This document shows, piece after piece, positions 48,658 through 58,439 of a stretch of 64,000 bases of DNA; positions within the stretch are counted from its first letter, which is position 1, and every line of letters starts with the position of its first letter. The stretch covers positions 17,416 through 81,415 of the forward strand of contig NZ_APMP01000020.1 in the NCBI RefSeq assembly GCF_000372645.1. The letters run 5' to 3'. Below the pieces are notes generated by a model. It was not told the origin of the DNA. It did no database searches and worked only from the letters and a program-made list of their open reading frames with translations. The DNA is from Caulobacter vibrioides OR37 (GTDB lineage Bacteria > Pseudomonadota > Alphaproteobacteria > Caulobacterales > Caulobacteraceae). A program made the translations under genes and the position numbers.

Positions 48658-49206
48658 ATGGCCAAGACCGTCTTCCAGAAGAACCAAAGGGTGTGGGTCG
48701 AGAGCGTCGGCTGCTGGGCGACGATCGAGAAGATCGTGCCCATCTGGGCCAAGGGCTTCGACGAGCCGGTGCGCGTCACCTACGACGTGGGCCTGGGGCG
48801 CGAATTCCAGGCGGCCGAGCTGAAGGCCGAGGACAAGGTCGACGGACGGGAGGGCGACGCCCTGTCGAACTGGCGCGTGCTGCGCGCCCGCAACAAGTGG
48901 CAGCAGGAGGGCGACTGCGCCCACCATCCCCATCCCGGCACCTATCCGGTGGTGGTCACCGACGCCAATGACTGGGGCGGCTGGCGCACGCCGGGAGCCG
49001 AGTACGACCGCGATCCCTACAAGATGGAATATCAGGCGCGACTGATCGCCAGCGCGCCCCGCCTGCACGCTATCGCCCGCGAGGTGCTGACCCTGGTGGC
49101 CGACCATCCCGAGGACGCGCCCCCGGCCCTGACCGCGCTGGCCCAGAAGATCGTGGCGATCGAGCGCTATCTGCAGGAAATGCCCGCGGCCGCGCCCGGA
49201 GCCTAA
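48658..49206 (+). CDS. conserved hypothetical protein
   Basis: 182 residues from ATG at 48658. The N-terminal region FQKNQRVWVESVGCWATIEKIVPIWAKGFDEPVRVTYDVGLGREF looks like a small beta-barrel; the middle holds GDCAHHPHPGTYPVVVTDANDWGGWRTPG, with a Cys-His cluster; the C-terminus is helical. No signal or membrane segment. No family recognised. Convergent with the CPBP protease gene; stops overlap by two bases. Confidence 0.75.
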   Translation: MAKTVFQKNQRVWVESVGCWATIEKIVPIWAKGFDEPVRVTYDVGLGREFQAAELKAEDKVDGREGDALSNWRVLRARNKWQQEGDCAHHPHPGTYPVVVTDANDWGGWRTPGAEYDRDPYKMEYQARLIASAPRLHAIAREVLTLVADHPEDAPPALTALAQKIVAIERYLQEMPAAAPGA

Positions 49207-50081
49207 ACGGTCGCGTCCGGTCGGGCTTTGAAATTGCCCTTCTTCCACGCCATCCACAGGACGAGCGCCGCCACCAGCGTGCCGACGATCATGCAGGGCA
49301 GCGACGCTTCCGGACCAAAGGCCCCGCCGCTCAGGAACTCCGGCGCGCCGGGCTTGGGCTCGGAAATGAAGAGACTGGGCGTGCGCGGCGTGCCCGAGAC
49401 CGACGCGCCCCAAAGCCAGCCCTGGGCGAAGTTCCAGGCCGCGTGCAGGCCGACGGACATCCAGAGCCGGTTGCTCAGCAAGTAGAAGGCCGCCAGCAGA
49501 AAGCCAGCCTCGATCATGATCGCGACCGAAGACACCACGGTCGCACCCGGATTGGCGAGATGCGCCGCGCCGAACAGCGCCGCCTGAGCGATCAGGGCGG
49601 GCCAGACGCCGAACGCGCGCATCAGCAGGCGCATCAGGATCGCCCGGAAGACCAACTCCTCCATCATCCCCGACTGGATGGCGATGTTCAGCATCTGCCA
49701 GGGCGAGCCTCCGTGCGGACCGCTTATCCGATAGACCCCGATCAGGCACAGCGCGGCGATCACCAGCGCCATGATCAGCGCTCCCACCGCCGCGCCGACC
49801 AGCAGATCCAGCGGCGCGTCGGAAAGCTTCAGCTCCGGCGGCCAGCGCCCCTCGGCCAGCCTAACGGCGCCGGCGTAGACGGCGAACCCGGCCACGCACG
49901 CCGCCAGCACCTTCAGCGCGTCCAGCGGCGTCGATTTCGGCAGGAACTGGACGCCGCCATAGATCCCGGTGAACACCAGGAACAGCAACACCATCCAGCC
50001 GACCGACCGCAGCCAGCGCAGCGGTCCAGGATGCAGAAAGCGCCGATCGCCGATGTCGAGTCCGCCGATATCCGTGGCCAA
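49203..50081 (-). CDS. CPBP-family intramembrane metalloprotease (CAAX protease-like)
   Basis: 292 residues. The start is TTG at 50081, with AGGGGAGG five bases upstream; no ATG/GTG alternative has such a site. About eight membrane helices. Motifs of the family: EELVFRAIL (paired Glu plus Arg), FGAAHL and HAAWNFAQG, which supply the metal and catalytic residues. Bacterial members act in protein processing or self-immunity to bacteriocins; substrate unknown. It faces away from pepN. Confidence 0.88.
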   Translation of the reverse strand: MATDIGGLDIGDRRFLHPGPLRWLRSVGWMVLLFLVFTGIYGGVQFLPKSTPLDALKVLAACVAGFAVYAGAVRLAEGRWPPELKLSDAPLDLLVGAAVGALIMALVIAALCLIGVYRISGPHGGSPWQMLNIAIQSGMMEELVFRAILMRLLMRAFGVWPALIAQAALFGAAHLANPGATVVSSVAIMIEAGFLLAAFYLLSNRLWMSVGLHAAWNFAQGWLWGASVSGTPRTPSLFISEPKPGAPEFLSGGAFGPEASLPCMIVGTLVAALVLWMAWKKGNFKARPDATV

Positions 50082-50185
50082 GTTCGCCTCCCCTGCCCCT
50101 CGTCGATGTCGGAGCAACCCCTAATTCGCCCCTGGCCGTCAAGCGTCCCCTCGCGGAGGCCCGCCGACCGCATTAAGTAGGACGG

Positions 50186-52798
50186 ATGCGCACCGACACC
50201 CCCCAGCCCGTTCGTCTGGCCGATTATCGCCCGTTCCCCTTCGCCATCGAGACGACCCGGCTCGTCTTCGACCTGCACCCGACGGCGACGAAGGTGACGG
50301 CCGAGCTGGCCATCCGCCGCGTCGGCGACGCGACCGAGCCCCTGGTGCTGGACGGCGAACGGCTGAAACTGCTGTCGATCGCCATCGACGGCCAGGCCTT
50401 GGGCGCCAACCAGTTCGTTGTCGACGCCGAACACCTGACGATCGCCGAAGTCCCCGACCGGTTCGTGCTGACGACCGAGGTCGAGATCGATCCGTCGTCG
50501 AACAAGGCCCTGACCGGCCTTTACATGTCGGGCGGACGCTTCTGCACCCAGTGCGAGGCCGAGGGCTTCCGCACCATCACCTACTTCCCCGATCGCCCGG
50601 ACGTGCTGTCGCGCTACACCGTTCGGATCGAAGCCGATCGCAAGTTTCCGCACCTGTTGAGCAACGGCAATCCCGGCGCGTTCGGTCAGGTTGGGGAAAC
50701 CCGCCACTTCCTGGAATGGACCGATCCCTTCCCCAAGCCCTGCTATCTGTTCGCCCTGGTCGCAGGCGACCTCGACGTTCTGGCCGACAAGTTCATCACG
50801 ATGAGCGGCCGTGAAGTGGCGCTGCGCATCCTGGTCGACCCCGGCCAGGCCTCGCGCGCGGCCTACGCCCTCGACAGCCTGAAGCGCGCGATGAAGTGGG
50901 ACGAGGACACGTTCGGCCGCGAATACGACCTCGATCTCTTCGCGATCGTGGCCGTCCGCGACTTCAATTTCGGGGCGATGGAGAACAAGGGGCTCAACAT
51001 CTTCAACAGCGCCCTGCTGCTGGCCGATCCCGAAACCGCCACCGACCTGGACTACGAGCGGATCGAGGCGGTCGTCGCTCACGAGTATTTCCACAACTGG
51101 ACCGGCAACCGCATCACTTGCCGCGACTGGTTCCAGCTGTGCCTGAAGGAAGGCTTCACGGTCTTCCGCGACCAAAGCTTCAGCGCCGATCAGCGTGGCG
51201 CGGCCGTGCAGCGCATCAAGGACGTCCGAGCGTTGCGCGCGAGGCAATTCGCCGAGGACGCCGGCCCCCTCGCCCATCCCGTGCGCCCGTCCAGCTATCT
51301 GAAGATCGACAACTTCTACACCGCGACCATCTATGAGAAGGGCGCGGAAATCATCCGGATGCTGAAGACGATCCTGGGCGACGCGGCGTTCCGGAAAGGC
51401 AGCGATCTCTATTTCGACCGCCACGACGGCCAGGCCACCACGGTCGAAGCCTTCATCGCGTGTTTCGCCGAGGCCTCCGGCCGAGACCTGACCGCGTTCT
51501 TCGACTGGTACGAGCAGGCCGGCACGCCGTCGGTGACCATCGACACCGACTATGACGCCGCGGCGAAGGCCCTGACCCTGACCCTGACCCAGTCGACCGC
51601 GCCCACGCCCGGCCAGCCGAACAAGAAGCCCTTGCCCATCCCCGTGGCGATCGGGCTTCTGTCGGCGGAGGGCGAGGTGCTGCGTGACACCGAGATCGTG
51701 CTGCTCGACCAGGCCCGCCAGACCGTGCGCTGGGAGGGCGTGACCAGCGCCCCGGTGCTGTCCGCGCTGCGCGGCTTCTCGGCTCCGGTGAACCTGACGA
51801 CCGACGCCCGGGCCTCGGACCGCTACGTGCTGTTCGCCGCCGATCCGGATCTCTTCAACCGCTGGGAGGCCGGCCAGACCCTGGCGCGCGACCTGATCCT
51901 GGCCCGCGCCGCCGGAACGCCGGACGAGGTGGGCGAGGAGCGCTATGCCGACGCCCTAGGCCGGGCCCTGGTCGACGACGCCGCGGAGCCGGCCTTCAAG
52001 GCGCTGCTGCTGGCCTTGCCGTCCGAACCGGACCTGGCCCTGATGTCCGACCCCGCCGATCCGGCGGCCTTGCACGAGGCCCGCGACACCCTGCGGACCC
52101 GCATCGCCGTGCATCTCGGCGACCTCCTGCGGCGCCTGCACGGCGAGATGCAGAGCGAGGGCGAATTCTCCGCCAGCGCCGAGGCCGCGGGTCGCCGCGC
52201 TCTGCGAAACGCCTGTATCGAGATCCTGGCGGCCGATCCGCGCGACGACAACCTGATGCGGATCGTCGGCCACTTCGAGGCCTCGCGGAACATGACCGAC
52301 ATGATTGGCGCCCTTTACCCGCTGGTCAGCATCGGCGGCGTCGCGCGGGAAAAGGCCCTGGCCAATTTCCACTTCGCCTGGCGGGCGGAGCCTCTGGTTC
52401 TGGACAAGTGGTTCGCCGTACAAGGCCGCGACCCGAACGAGGATGCGCTGGAACGGGTGATCGCCCTGACCTCGTATCCGGACTTCGAGCCGACCAACCC
52501 GAACCGTCTGCGCGCCCTGGTCGCGACCTTCGCCAACTTCAATCCGGCGCGGTTCCACGATCCCAGCGGCGCGGGCTACCGGTTCCTGGCGGATCAGATC
52601 CTGGCCGTGGACGCCTTCAACCCGACCACCGCCGCGCGCCTCGTCGACCCGCTGGGCGGCTGGCGACGCTACAAGCCGGAGTTGGGCCAACAGATGCGCG
52701 AGCAACTGGAACGCATCAAGGCCCATCCGGGGCTTTCCCGGAATGTCCTGGAATTGGTGGCCAAGGCGTTGGACCAGGACGATCCGCGCGGCGAATAA
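50186..52798 (+). CDS. pepN: aminopeptidase N (M1 family)
   Basis: 870 residues, the length of the E. coli PepN type. Zinc site HEYFHNWTGNR followed by LKEGFT (third ligand), substrate-recognition motif FGAMENKGL, and an Ig-like plus helical C-terminal portion (LRGFSAPVNLTTDARASDRYVLFAADPDLFNRWEAGQ). Cytosolic; removes N-terminal residues from peptides. TAGGACGG precedes the ATG. A single gene, followed by pleC 129 bases downstream. Confidence 0.96.
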   Translation: MRTDTPQPVRLADYRPFPFAIETTRLVFDLHPTATKVTAELAIRRVGDATEPLVLDGERLKLLSIAIDGQALGANQFVVDAEHLTIAEVPDRFVLTTEVEIDPSSNKALTGLYMSGGRFCTQCEAEGFRTITYFPDRPDVLSRYTVRIEADRKFPHLLSNGNPGAFGQVGETRHFLEWTDPFPKPCYLFALVAGDLDVLADKFITMSGREVALRILVDPGQASRAAYALDSLKRAMKWDEDTFGREYDLDLFAIVAVRDFNFGAMENKGLNIFNSALLLADPETATDLDYERIEAVVAHEYFHNWTGNRITCRDWFQLCLKEGFTVFRDQSFSADQRGAAVQRIKDVRALRARQFAEDAGPLAHPVRPSSYLKIDNFYTATIYEKGAEIIRMLKTILGDAAFRKGSDLYFDRHDGQATTVEAFIACFAEASGRDLTAFFDWYEQAGTPSVTIDTDYDAAAKALTLTLTQSTAPTPGQPNKKPLPIPVAIGLLSAEGEVLRDTEIVLLDQARQTVRWEGVTSAPVLSALRGFSAPVNLTTDARASDRYVLFAADPDLFNRWEAGQTLARDLILARAAGTPDEVGEERYADALGRALVDDAAEPAFKALLLALPSEPDLALMSDPADPAALHEARDTLRTRIAVHLGDLLRRLHGEMQSEGEFSASAEAAGRRALRNACIEILAADPRDDNLMRIVGHFEASRNMTDMIGALYPLVSIGGVAREKALANFHFAWRAEPLVLDKWFAVQGRDPNEDALERVIALTSYPDFEPTNPNRLRALVATFANFNPARFHDPSGAGYRFLADQILAVDAFNPTTAARLVDPLGGWRRYKPELGQQMREQLERIKAHPGLSRNVLELVAKALDQDDPRGE

Positions 52799-52927
52799 CC
52801 GGTGGATCTCTTGCGACACATGGGCTCATCCGCGTGGAAATCGGCGGTTCGGCGGTGACGCGGCTAACGGCGGTACGATAGTTTACCCTATTCGGCGAAG
52901 TGACTCGCCGGGGGAACCACGGAGCCG

Positions 52928-55474
52928 TTGGGTTTGAAAAGGGGCATCGCGAGACTCGGGGGGCTGGCGAACGCCGGACCAGCCGCGCCCGCGGGCTCGC
53001 GCGCCAAGGCCCTGCGCCCGCCGTCCCAGACCTTCGTCCGCATCGCCATCCTGGCGGCGCTGCTGTTGCTGGCCGTCTACACCGCGTTCGGCGTTAAGCG
53101 CCTGGAGAACGAAGCCCAGGCGCGGCCGGGCGGCGCGCCTCTGGCGGCCAAGGCGCAACTGGTCGCCGGCCGCGTGGAGGCCAATCTGGCCGCCCAGCGC
53201 GCGGGCCTATCGGCGGCGGCCGACCTGATCAAGCGAGACCCGGGCGTGACCATGGACGCGGCGGAGACCGCCCTCCGCGCGGCGGGGGGCGAGGCGGCCG
53301 CCGTCGCGGTCGTCGGTCCCAGCGGCATTATCTCGGTCGCGGGCCGAGACGACGGGGCCGACTGGAAGGGCGCGGCGCAGGCGGCCGCGGCCTCGGGCCG
53401 CACGACCTGGACAGGCTCGGTGGGCGACACCGGCCGGCTCTATGTCGCCACCGCCGCCACGCTGGACCACGCCCGCGCCTTCGTGATCGCCAGCGGCGAC
53501 GCCTCGCGCCTGGTGGCCCAACCCGACAAGGGCGATGGCGTCGCCCTCGCCCTGCCCGACGGCAAGCTGCTCGCCGGCCGGGGTCGCGCCGCCCAGGGCG
53601 CGAGCAATATCAAGGAAGCGTTCGCCATCTCGCCCGACGATGTCGCCGGCGGCCTGTCCGCCCTGCGCGGCCAGGCTTCGGACGGCGCGGGCCTCGACGT
53701 GGCCGTTCGACCGATCGGCGAGGGCGCGCTGCTGGCCTTGGCCGCCGCGCCGGCGCATGGCGGCGCCAATCTTGATGAACAGGTGATCGAGGGCGTCTTC
53801 AGCCTGCTGGCCCCGCTGGCCGCCGGCATCGCCCTGGCCTTGCTGCTGATGGTCCAGAGCCGCAAGGCCGAGGTCGCTCACCGGGAATTCGTCGACAGCG
53901 AGCAACGCTTCCGCCTGGCGGTGGAAGCCGCCCGCTGCGGCATCTGGGAATGGGATCTGAACGCCGACCAAGTCTATCTGTCGGACGTCACCGGCGTAAT
54001 GTTCGGCTGGGGCGGCGGCGGCGTGGTCTCGGGCCAGGACCTGATCGACCGCATCTCGCTCGACCACCAGGAACGCGTCCGCAAGGCGCTGGCCAACGCG
54101 GCTACCTATGGGGCGTTCGACGTCTCGTTCCGCGTGCCCGCCGCCGAGCAGGGCGCCCGCTCGCTCTGGATCGACGCGCGGGGTCAGGGCTTCGGCAAGC
54201 CGGGCGCGGACGGACACAACCGCATCATTGGCGTCGCCCTGGACGTCACCGAGGAGCGCATCGCCCAGGCCCGCGCCCAGGCCGCCGAGAACCGTCTGCG
54301 CGACGCCATCGAAAGCGTGTCGGAAGCCTTCGTCCTGTGGGATCGGCAAGGCCGCCTGCTGATGTGCAACCGCAACTATCGCAGCGTCTTCTCGCTGGAG
54401 CCCAAGATCCTGAAGCCCGGCGCCGCCCGGGCCGAGGTCAACCGCTTCGCCGCCCTGGCCATCAAGCACGACTTCCCCGCGCCCGACGGTCAGCGGGGCG
54501 TGCGCGAGGCCGAGCTGATGGACGGCCGCTGGATCCAGATCAGCGAACGCCGCACGGCCGAGGGCGGTCTGGTGATGACCGCCGCCGACATCACCGCCAT
54601 CAAGAACCAGGAAGAAGCCCGGCGCCTCAACGAGGAGCAATTGCAGAAGGCCGTCACCGGACTGGAACGCAGCCAGGAGCAGCTGGCCGAACTGGCCCGC
54701 AAGTACGAGACCGAGAAGGTCAAGGCCGAGAGCGCCAACAAGGCCAAGAGCGAGTTCCTGGCCAACATGTCCCACGAGCTGCGCACGCCGCTGAACGCCA
54801 TCAACGGCTTCTCCGAGATCATGATGAACGAGATGTTCGGCCCGCTCGGCGACGCGCGCTACAAGGGCTACAGCCAGGACATCCACGCCTCGGGCCAGCA
54901 CCTCCTGGCCCTGATCAACGACATTCTGGACATGTCGAAGATCGAGGCCGGCAAGATGAACCTCAAGTTCGAGCCGATGCATCTGGAGGACGTGGCCGAG
55001 GACGCCGTGCGCCTGGTCCGCAATCGCGCCGAGGCCGCGGGCTTGAAGCTGGTCGTCGACTTCCCGCCCCTGCCCGAGATCGAGGCCGATTACCGCGCCG
55101 TCAAGCAGGTGCTGCTGAACCTGCTGTCGAACGCCATCAAGTTCACACCGCGCGCCGGCAGCGTCACCGTCCGCGCGGAGATGCGCCGCGACCCGTTCCG
55201 CGACACCGTCAAGGTGTCGGTCACCGACACAGGCATCGGCATCGCCAAGGAAGACCTCGCGCGCCTGGCCAGGCCGTTCGAGCAGGTCGAGAGCCAGTTC
55301 TCCAAGACCACCCAGGGCACGGGGCTGGGCCTGGCCTTGACCAAGTCGCTGATCACGCTGCACGACGGCGTGCTGGACATGCACTCGACCCCCGGCGAGG
55401 GCACCACGGTCAGCTTCACCCTCCCTGTCCGCCAGAGCGAACAGAAGCCCGCGCGAGACTTCGTGGCGGCCTGA
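52928..55474 (+). CDS. pleC: PleC-type hybrid kinase/phosphatase for DivK and PleD
   Basis: 848 residues if TTG at 52928 is used (GGAG just upstream). Two membrane helices (about 37-56 and 289-312) enclose a periplasmic sensor; then two PAS domains (about 325-445 and 450-570), a coiled-coil linker and the kinase core with SEFLANMSHELRTPLNAINGF (His616), NLLSNAIKF, DTGIGI and GTGLGLAL. PleC of C. crescentus is 842 residues with His610, exactly six fewer at both points. PleC is the swarmer-pole kinase/phosphatase that sets DivK and PleD phosphorylation. The family also includes DivJ/PdhS relatives, so the name is strong but not certain. Confidence 0.85.
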   Translation: MGLKRGIARLGGLANAGPAAPAGSRAKALRPPSQTFVRIAILAALLLLAVYTAFGVKRLENEAQARPGGAPLAAKAQLVAGRVEANLAAQRAGLSAAADLIKRDPGVTMDAAETALRAAGGEAAAVAVVGPSGIISVAGRDDGADWKGAAQAAAASGRTTWTGSVGDTGRLYVATAATLDHARAFVIASGDASRLVAQPDKGDGVALALPDGKLLAGRGRAAQGASNIKEAFAISPDDVAGGLSALRGQASDGAGLDVAVRPIGEGALLALAAAPAHGGANLDEQVIEGVFSLLAPLAAGIALALLLMVQSRKAEVAHREFVDSEQRFRLAVEAARCGIWEWDLNADQVYLSDVTGVMFGWGGGGVVSGQDLIDRISLDHQERVRKALANAATYGAFDVSFRVPAAEQGARSLWIDARGQGFGKPGADGHNRIIGVALDVTEERIAQARAQAAENRLRDAIESVSEAFVLWDRQGRLLMCNRNYRSVFSLEPKILKPGAARAEVNRFAALAIKHDFPAPDGQRGVREAELMDGRWIQISERRTAEGGLVMTAADITAIKNQEEARRLNEEQLQKAVTGLERSQEQLAELARKYETEKVKAESANKAKSEFLANMSHELRTPLNAINGFSEIMMNEMFGPLGDARYKGYSQDIHASGQHLLALINDILDMSKIEAGKMNLKFEPMHLEDVAEDAVRLVRNRAEAAGLKLVVDFPPLPEIEADYRAVKQVLLNLLSNAIKFTPRAGSVTVRAEMRRDPFRDTVKVSVTDTGIGIAKEDLARLARPFEQVESQFSKTTQGTGLGLALTKSLITLHDGVLDMHSTPGEGTTVSFTLPVRQSEQKPARDFVAA

Positions 55475-55647
55475 GACGGCGGGGGGCTCTGGCTCGGCGA
55501 GCCCTCCAGGGTGCCCGAAATATTACTTATACTTCATAGACTTAATTCGACGTCATGAAGCACTCGTAACGGGTGTCCGGCGCTGGCCCGAACTACACCT
55601 CGCTCAACGGATCGCCCCAGGCGATCAACCGAGAGAGGGACCTGATC

Positions 55648-55998
55648 ATGAGCGCTATCTTCAATCGCATCGCCGCCATCGCCGCCCTGGCCCTGGCCGC
55701 CACGCCGATCGTCGGCCTGGCCAGCGCCCACGCCGCCGAGCCGGAACAGCCAGTGATCCGCATCAAGATCGGCGACTTGGACCTGTCGCGGCCGGCCGAC
55801 GCGCGCGAATTCCAACGCCGAGCCGACCGCGCCGCCGTCCAGATGTGTTCCGAGCGCGGGGTGCGGGGCCTGTCCTACCGCGCTTGCCTGATGGATTTCC
55901 GCGAGGACCTGCGCGCCGAGCTGAGCCCTCTCCAGGTCGCCGACCTGCGCGCCGCGCGCAAGGCCGAGCCGGCGGTCTTCGCCTGGCGCGACTTCTGA
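55648..55998 (+). CDS. UrcA family secreted protein
   Basis: 116 residues from the ATG at 55648, preceded by GAGGGA. Signal peptide MSAIFNRIAAIAALALAATPIVGLASAHAA, then the UrcA pattern: VIRIKIGDLDLSRPADAREFQRRADRAAVQMC and a second Cys in YRACLMDFREDLRAEL, likely disulfide-bonded. Function of the family is unknown. The upstream 170 bases contain an AT-rich stretch (aaatattacttatacttcat) that is probably the promoter. Confidence 0.82.
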   Translation: MSAIFNRIAAIAALALAATPIVGLASAHAAEPEQPVIRIKIGDLDLSRPADAREFQRRADRAAVQMCSERGVRGLSYRACLMDFREDLRAELSPLQVADLRAARKAEPAVFAWRDF

Positions 55999-56001
55999 GC
56001 G

Positions 56002-56451
56002 CTACAGTCCTCGCCTCAGCCACGCCGCCACGGCCCAGGCATGGGCGTCGTGGCGCAGGGCGACCACCGCGTCGCGCGGGTCAAGCCAGACCAGCCGATG
56101 GTCGTCCTCGACCTTCAGGGCCGGCTTTTCGCCCAGCAGCTTGACGACGTAGACGCCGCCGAAGTTCCGAACAGGCTGGCCGTCGGACTTCAGAAAGAGC
56201 TGGGAGACCGTCTCGATCAGGACGCCCGCCTCGACGACGAGACCCGTCTCCTCGCCGAACTCGCGAGCGACGGCCTGCCGTTCGGTCTCGTCGCCGTCCA
56301 CCGCCCCGCCGGGCAGGTCGAAGTAAGGCGCCTTTCCCGGCTTGGTGACCTCCGCCAGGGCGATCTTGCCCTCGGCGTTCTCGGCGACGCCGAACGCGGC
56401 GGGACGGTCCTTGTAGATCGCCCCCGCGACGGGCGCGCCGAAAGCCAGCAT
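56002..56451 (-). CDS. NUDIX hydrolase
   Basis: 149 residues from the ATG at 56451 (AAGGA six bases upstream), just after the stop of the S1/P1 nuclease. Perfect Nudix box beginning GGAVDGDETERQAVAREFG and ending EETGL, which matches the GX5EX7REUXEEXGU pattern. Hydrolyses nucleoside diphosphates linked to another group; may sanitise nucleotide pools. It is translated directly after the nuclease gene, so the two may act in nucleic-acid or nucleotide turnover. Confidence 0.92.
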   Translation of the reverse strand: MLAFGAPVAGAIYKDRPAAFGVAENAEGKIALAEVTKPGKAPYFDLPGGAVDGDETERQAVAREFGEETGLVVEAGVLIETVSQLFLKSDGQPVRNFGGVYVVKLLGEKPALKVEDDHRLVWLDPRDAVVALRHDAHAWAVAAWLRRGL

Positions 56452-56453
56452 TC

Positions 56454-57482
56454 CTAGTCCTTGCCGTACAGGTCGAACCACGGATCGGCCTTGCCGGACT
56501 CAACGTCGGACACGCTGATCTCGGGCCGATAGCCGATCGTACCCTTGGCGCTGGCGGTCCAGGCGTCGACCACCAAATCGCGCAGGGCCGCGGCGCCGGC
56601 GGCGATCCGCTCCTGGGTGAACGCCCGCCCTTGCGGATCGTTCTCGTTGAGCTTGCCGGCCTTTTCCAGCTGATACAGCGGCTCGACCTGCTTCCAGGTG
56701 GTGGTCAGATAGCCGACGACGCGGGTCTCGATCGAGCAGTCGCAGGCCTTGTAGGCCGGGACTAGGGCCTTGATCGCCTTCTCGTCGTCGACGGCCTTCG
56801 CCAGCGGTCCCTCGAACTGGAAGTGAATCTGGCGAGACTGCGTGTAGCCGTTGGGGTTGGGATAGTCGCCCCAGCCGTTGTAGTGCACGCTCATGTGCAG
56901 CGGCTGGCTGGCGTCGCCGACATAGTGGGCCCAGACGCCCAGATCGCGGATCAGCAGCTCCTGGCGACGCTTCAGATCGGCCTTGTAGTAGGCCAGCTTC
57001 GTGGCGTCCTTCTCGGTCTTCACCACCGCGCTCAGGATCCGCCAGTAGGTGAAGTCCTTCACCAACTGCTGGTAGCCGTCGATGATCGAATACGGCAGGT
57101 AGCCGGCCTTCCAGCTGTCGACGCCGACGGCTTGCAGCGCCTTCTCATAGTCGGCGCGGGTGGGCGGCAGGGTCGCCACCGTGAAGGCGGGACCGCCAAA
57201 CATGCGGCCCTGGTCATCGATATCCAGGAAGTGGGCGGCGTCGCGGTCGGTGTCGTGAAGCTTGCCCGAGCCCTTCCAGCGATCCGGCTCGCGGGCGTAT
57301 TCGCCGATGGCCGCCACCGCGTCCGGCGTGCGCAGGAAGGCCGGCAGATCGGTCGGGAAGCTCTGCGCGCCGACGACGCCGACGACGCGGTGGCCCGAGG
57401 CCCCCCAGGCGAAGGCCGAGGCGGCCGGCGCCGACAGGGCGGCGGCGAGAGCGAGCACTTTCAGGCTGGACGACAGTCGCAA
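56454..57482 (-). CDS. secreted S1/P1-type zinc nuclease
   Basis: 342 residues from TTG at 57482 (CGGAG eight bases upstream). Signal peptide MRLSSSLKVLALAAALSAPAASAFA leaves Trp as the first mature residue, as required for the trinuclear zinc site (WGASGHRVVG). Other ligands are in HFLDID and WAHYVGDASQPLHMSVHYNGWGD. Degrades single-stranded DNA/RNA in the periplasm or outside. Only two bases separate it from the NUDIX gene. Confidence 0.92.
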   Translation of the reverse strand: MRLSSSLKVLALAAALSAPAASAFAWGASGHRVVGVVGAQSFPTDLPAFLRTPDAVAAIGEYAREPDRWKGSGKLHDTDRDAAHFLDIDDQGRMFGGPAFTVATLPPTRADYEKALQAVGVDSWKAGYLPYSIIDGYQQLVKDFTYWRILSAVVKTEKDATKLAYYKADLKRRQELLIRDLGVWAHYVGDASQPLHMSVHYNGWGDYPNPNGYTQSRQIHFQFEGPLAKAVDDEKAIKALVPAYKACDCSIETRVVGYLTTTWKQVEPLYQLEKAGKLNENDPQGRAFTQERIAAGAAALRDLVVDAWTASAKGTIGYRPEISVSDVESGKADPWFDLYGKD

Positions 57483-57831
57483 GGGAGGAACTCCGAGGAA
57501 TCAGATCATGCCGAGCGCGGTCTTGAGAGCCGCCCTCGCGCGTCACGCGGGTGTAAGGCGCCCAGGGACTATCCGCCAGGGTCAGCCGCGCCCCGACCAG
57601 AACGGGGGTTTGTTGCAACGGTGTTTCCAGGCGGGTTCTGTCCGGAAAGCTTGCCGAACGGTAAAAATCGACGCTTCAAGGCTCCGCTTCAACAGGCTGA
57701 ATCCACGCCGCTTTTTCGCTCGACGGGAGAAATCGTCCGGGAACGCATCGACTCCCAGGGTTGTCACAGGCCTGTGATCCGACTATCCAGACGGCCGCCC
57801 GACAGAATACGCCGATAAGAGGACCCCCTCG
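57483..57831. promoter_or_regulatory. 349-base divergent intergenic region with a palindrome
   Basis: Between the nuclease and the 3D-domain gene. A perfect 14-base palindrome TCACAGG/CCTGTGA lies at 57764-57777, preceded by TTG (57761) and followed by an ACTATCC-like -10, 55 bases before the 57832 start; it could be an operator over the promoter. No gene is seen in the rest. Confidence 0.45.
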
Positions 57832-58353
57832 ATGCGACGCAAGCTCGCCGGAATTTTGGCCACCGCGGTCATCTCCGCGTTCGCCCTTCCCGCTCTCGCC
57901 CACGCCGCGCCCGGCGAGGATTCCGCCGCCGCGCCGGCCGCCCGGCAGGACCCGCTGGGCGATCTGATCGCCTCGGCACTGGGCGGAGGCCTGCCGGGCA
58001 CCGTCGAGTGGAAGATGAGGGCCACCCTGTACCACGCCGGCGCGCGCGGCATCCGGGCCTTCGACTCGCTGGGCTGCAAGGTCGCCGCGATGCGCACCGT
58101 GGCCGTGGACCCCAAGGTCATTCCCCGCCGCACCGTGATCTTCATTAAGGAAACCGTCGGCCTCACCATGCCCGACGGCAGCAAGCACGACGGCTACTGG
58201 TACGCCTCCGACATCGGCGGCGCGGTCAAGGGCCAGACCCTGGACCTGTTCAGCGGCTTCGGCGCCGCCTCGATGCGCGCCCTGGGCGGCCTGGACCTTT
58301 CCAATCTGTCGGTGAGCAAGGTCGGCGAATTCAAGGGCTGCCCGCCGCAATAG
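57832..58353 (+). CDS. 3D-domain (double-psi beta-barrel) secreted protein
   Basis: 173 residues with signal peptide MRRKLAGILATAVISAFALPALAHA. The 3D domain is in residues about 60-160: MRATLYHAG, RTVAVDPKVIPRRTVIFI, WYASDIGGAVKGQTLDLFSGFG, with the Asp residues that form the active site in MltA-like and resuscitation-type transglycosylases. Terminal Cys (GCPP) may pair with Cys at GCKVAAM. Probably acts on peptidoglycan in the periplasm. Confidence 0.85.
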   Translation: MRRKLAGILATAVISAFALPALAHAAPGEDSAAAPAARQDPLGDLIASALGGGLPGTVEWKMRATLYHAGARGIRAFDSLGCKVAAMRTVAVDPKVIPRRTVIFIKETVGLTMPDGSKHDGYWYASDIGGAVKGQTLDLFSGFGAASMRALGGLDLSNLSVSKVGEFKGCPPQ

Positions 58354-58439
58354 GCGGCATCTTCGGTCTGTTGGACTGGAATTGATCCTCGAACTCGGCT
58401 TGGATCCCCGTCTCTGGGGATGAGCATTCGGGGACCATC

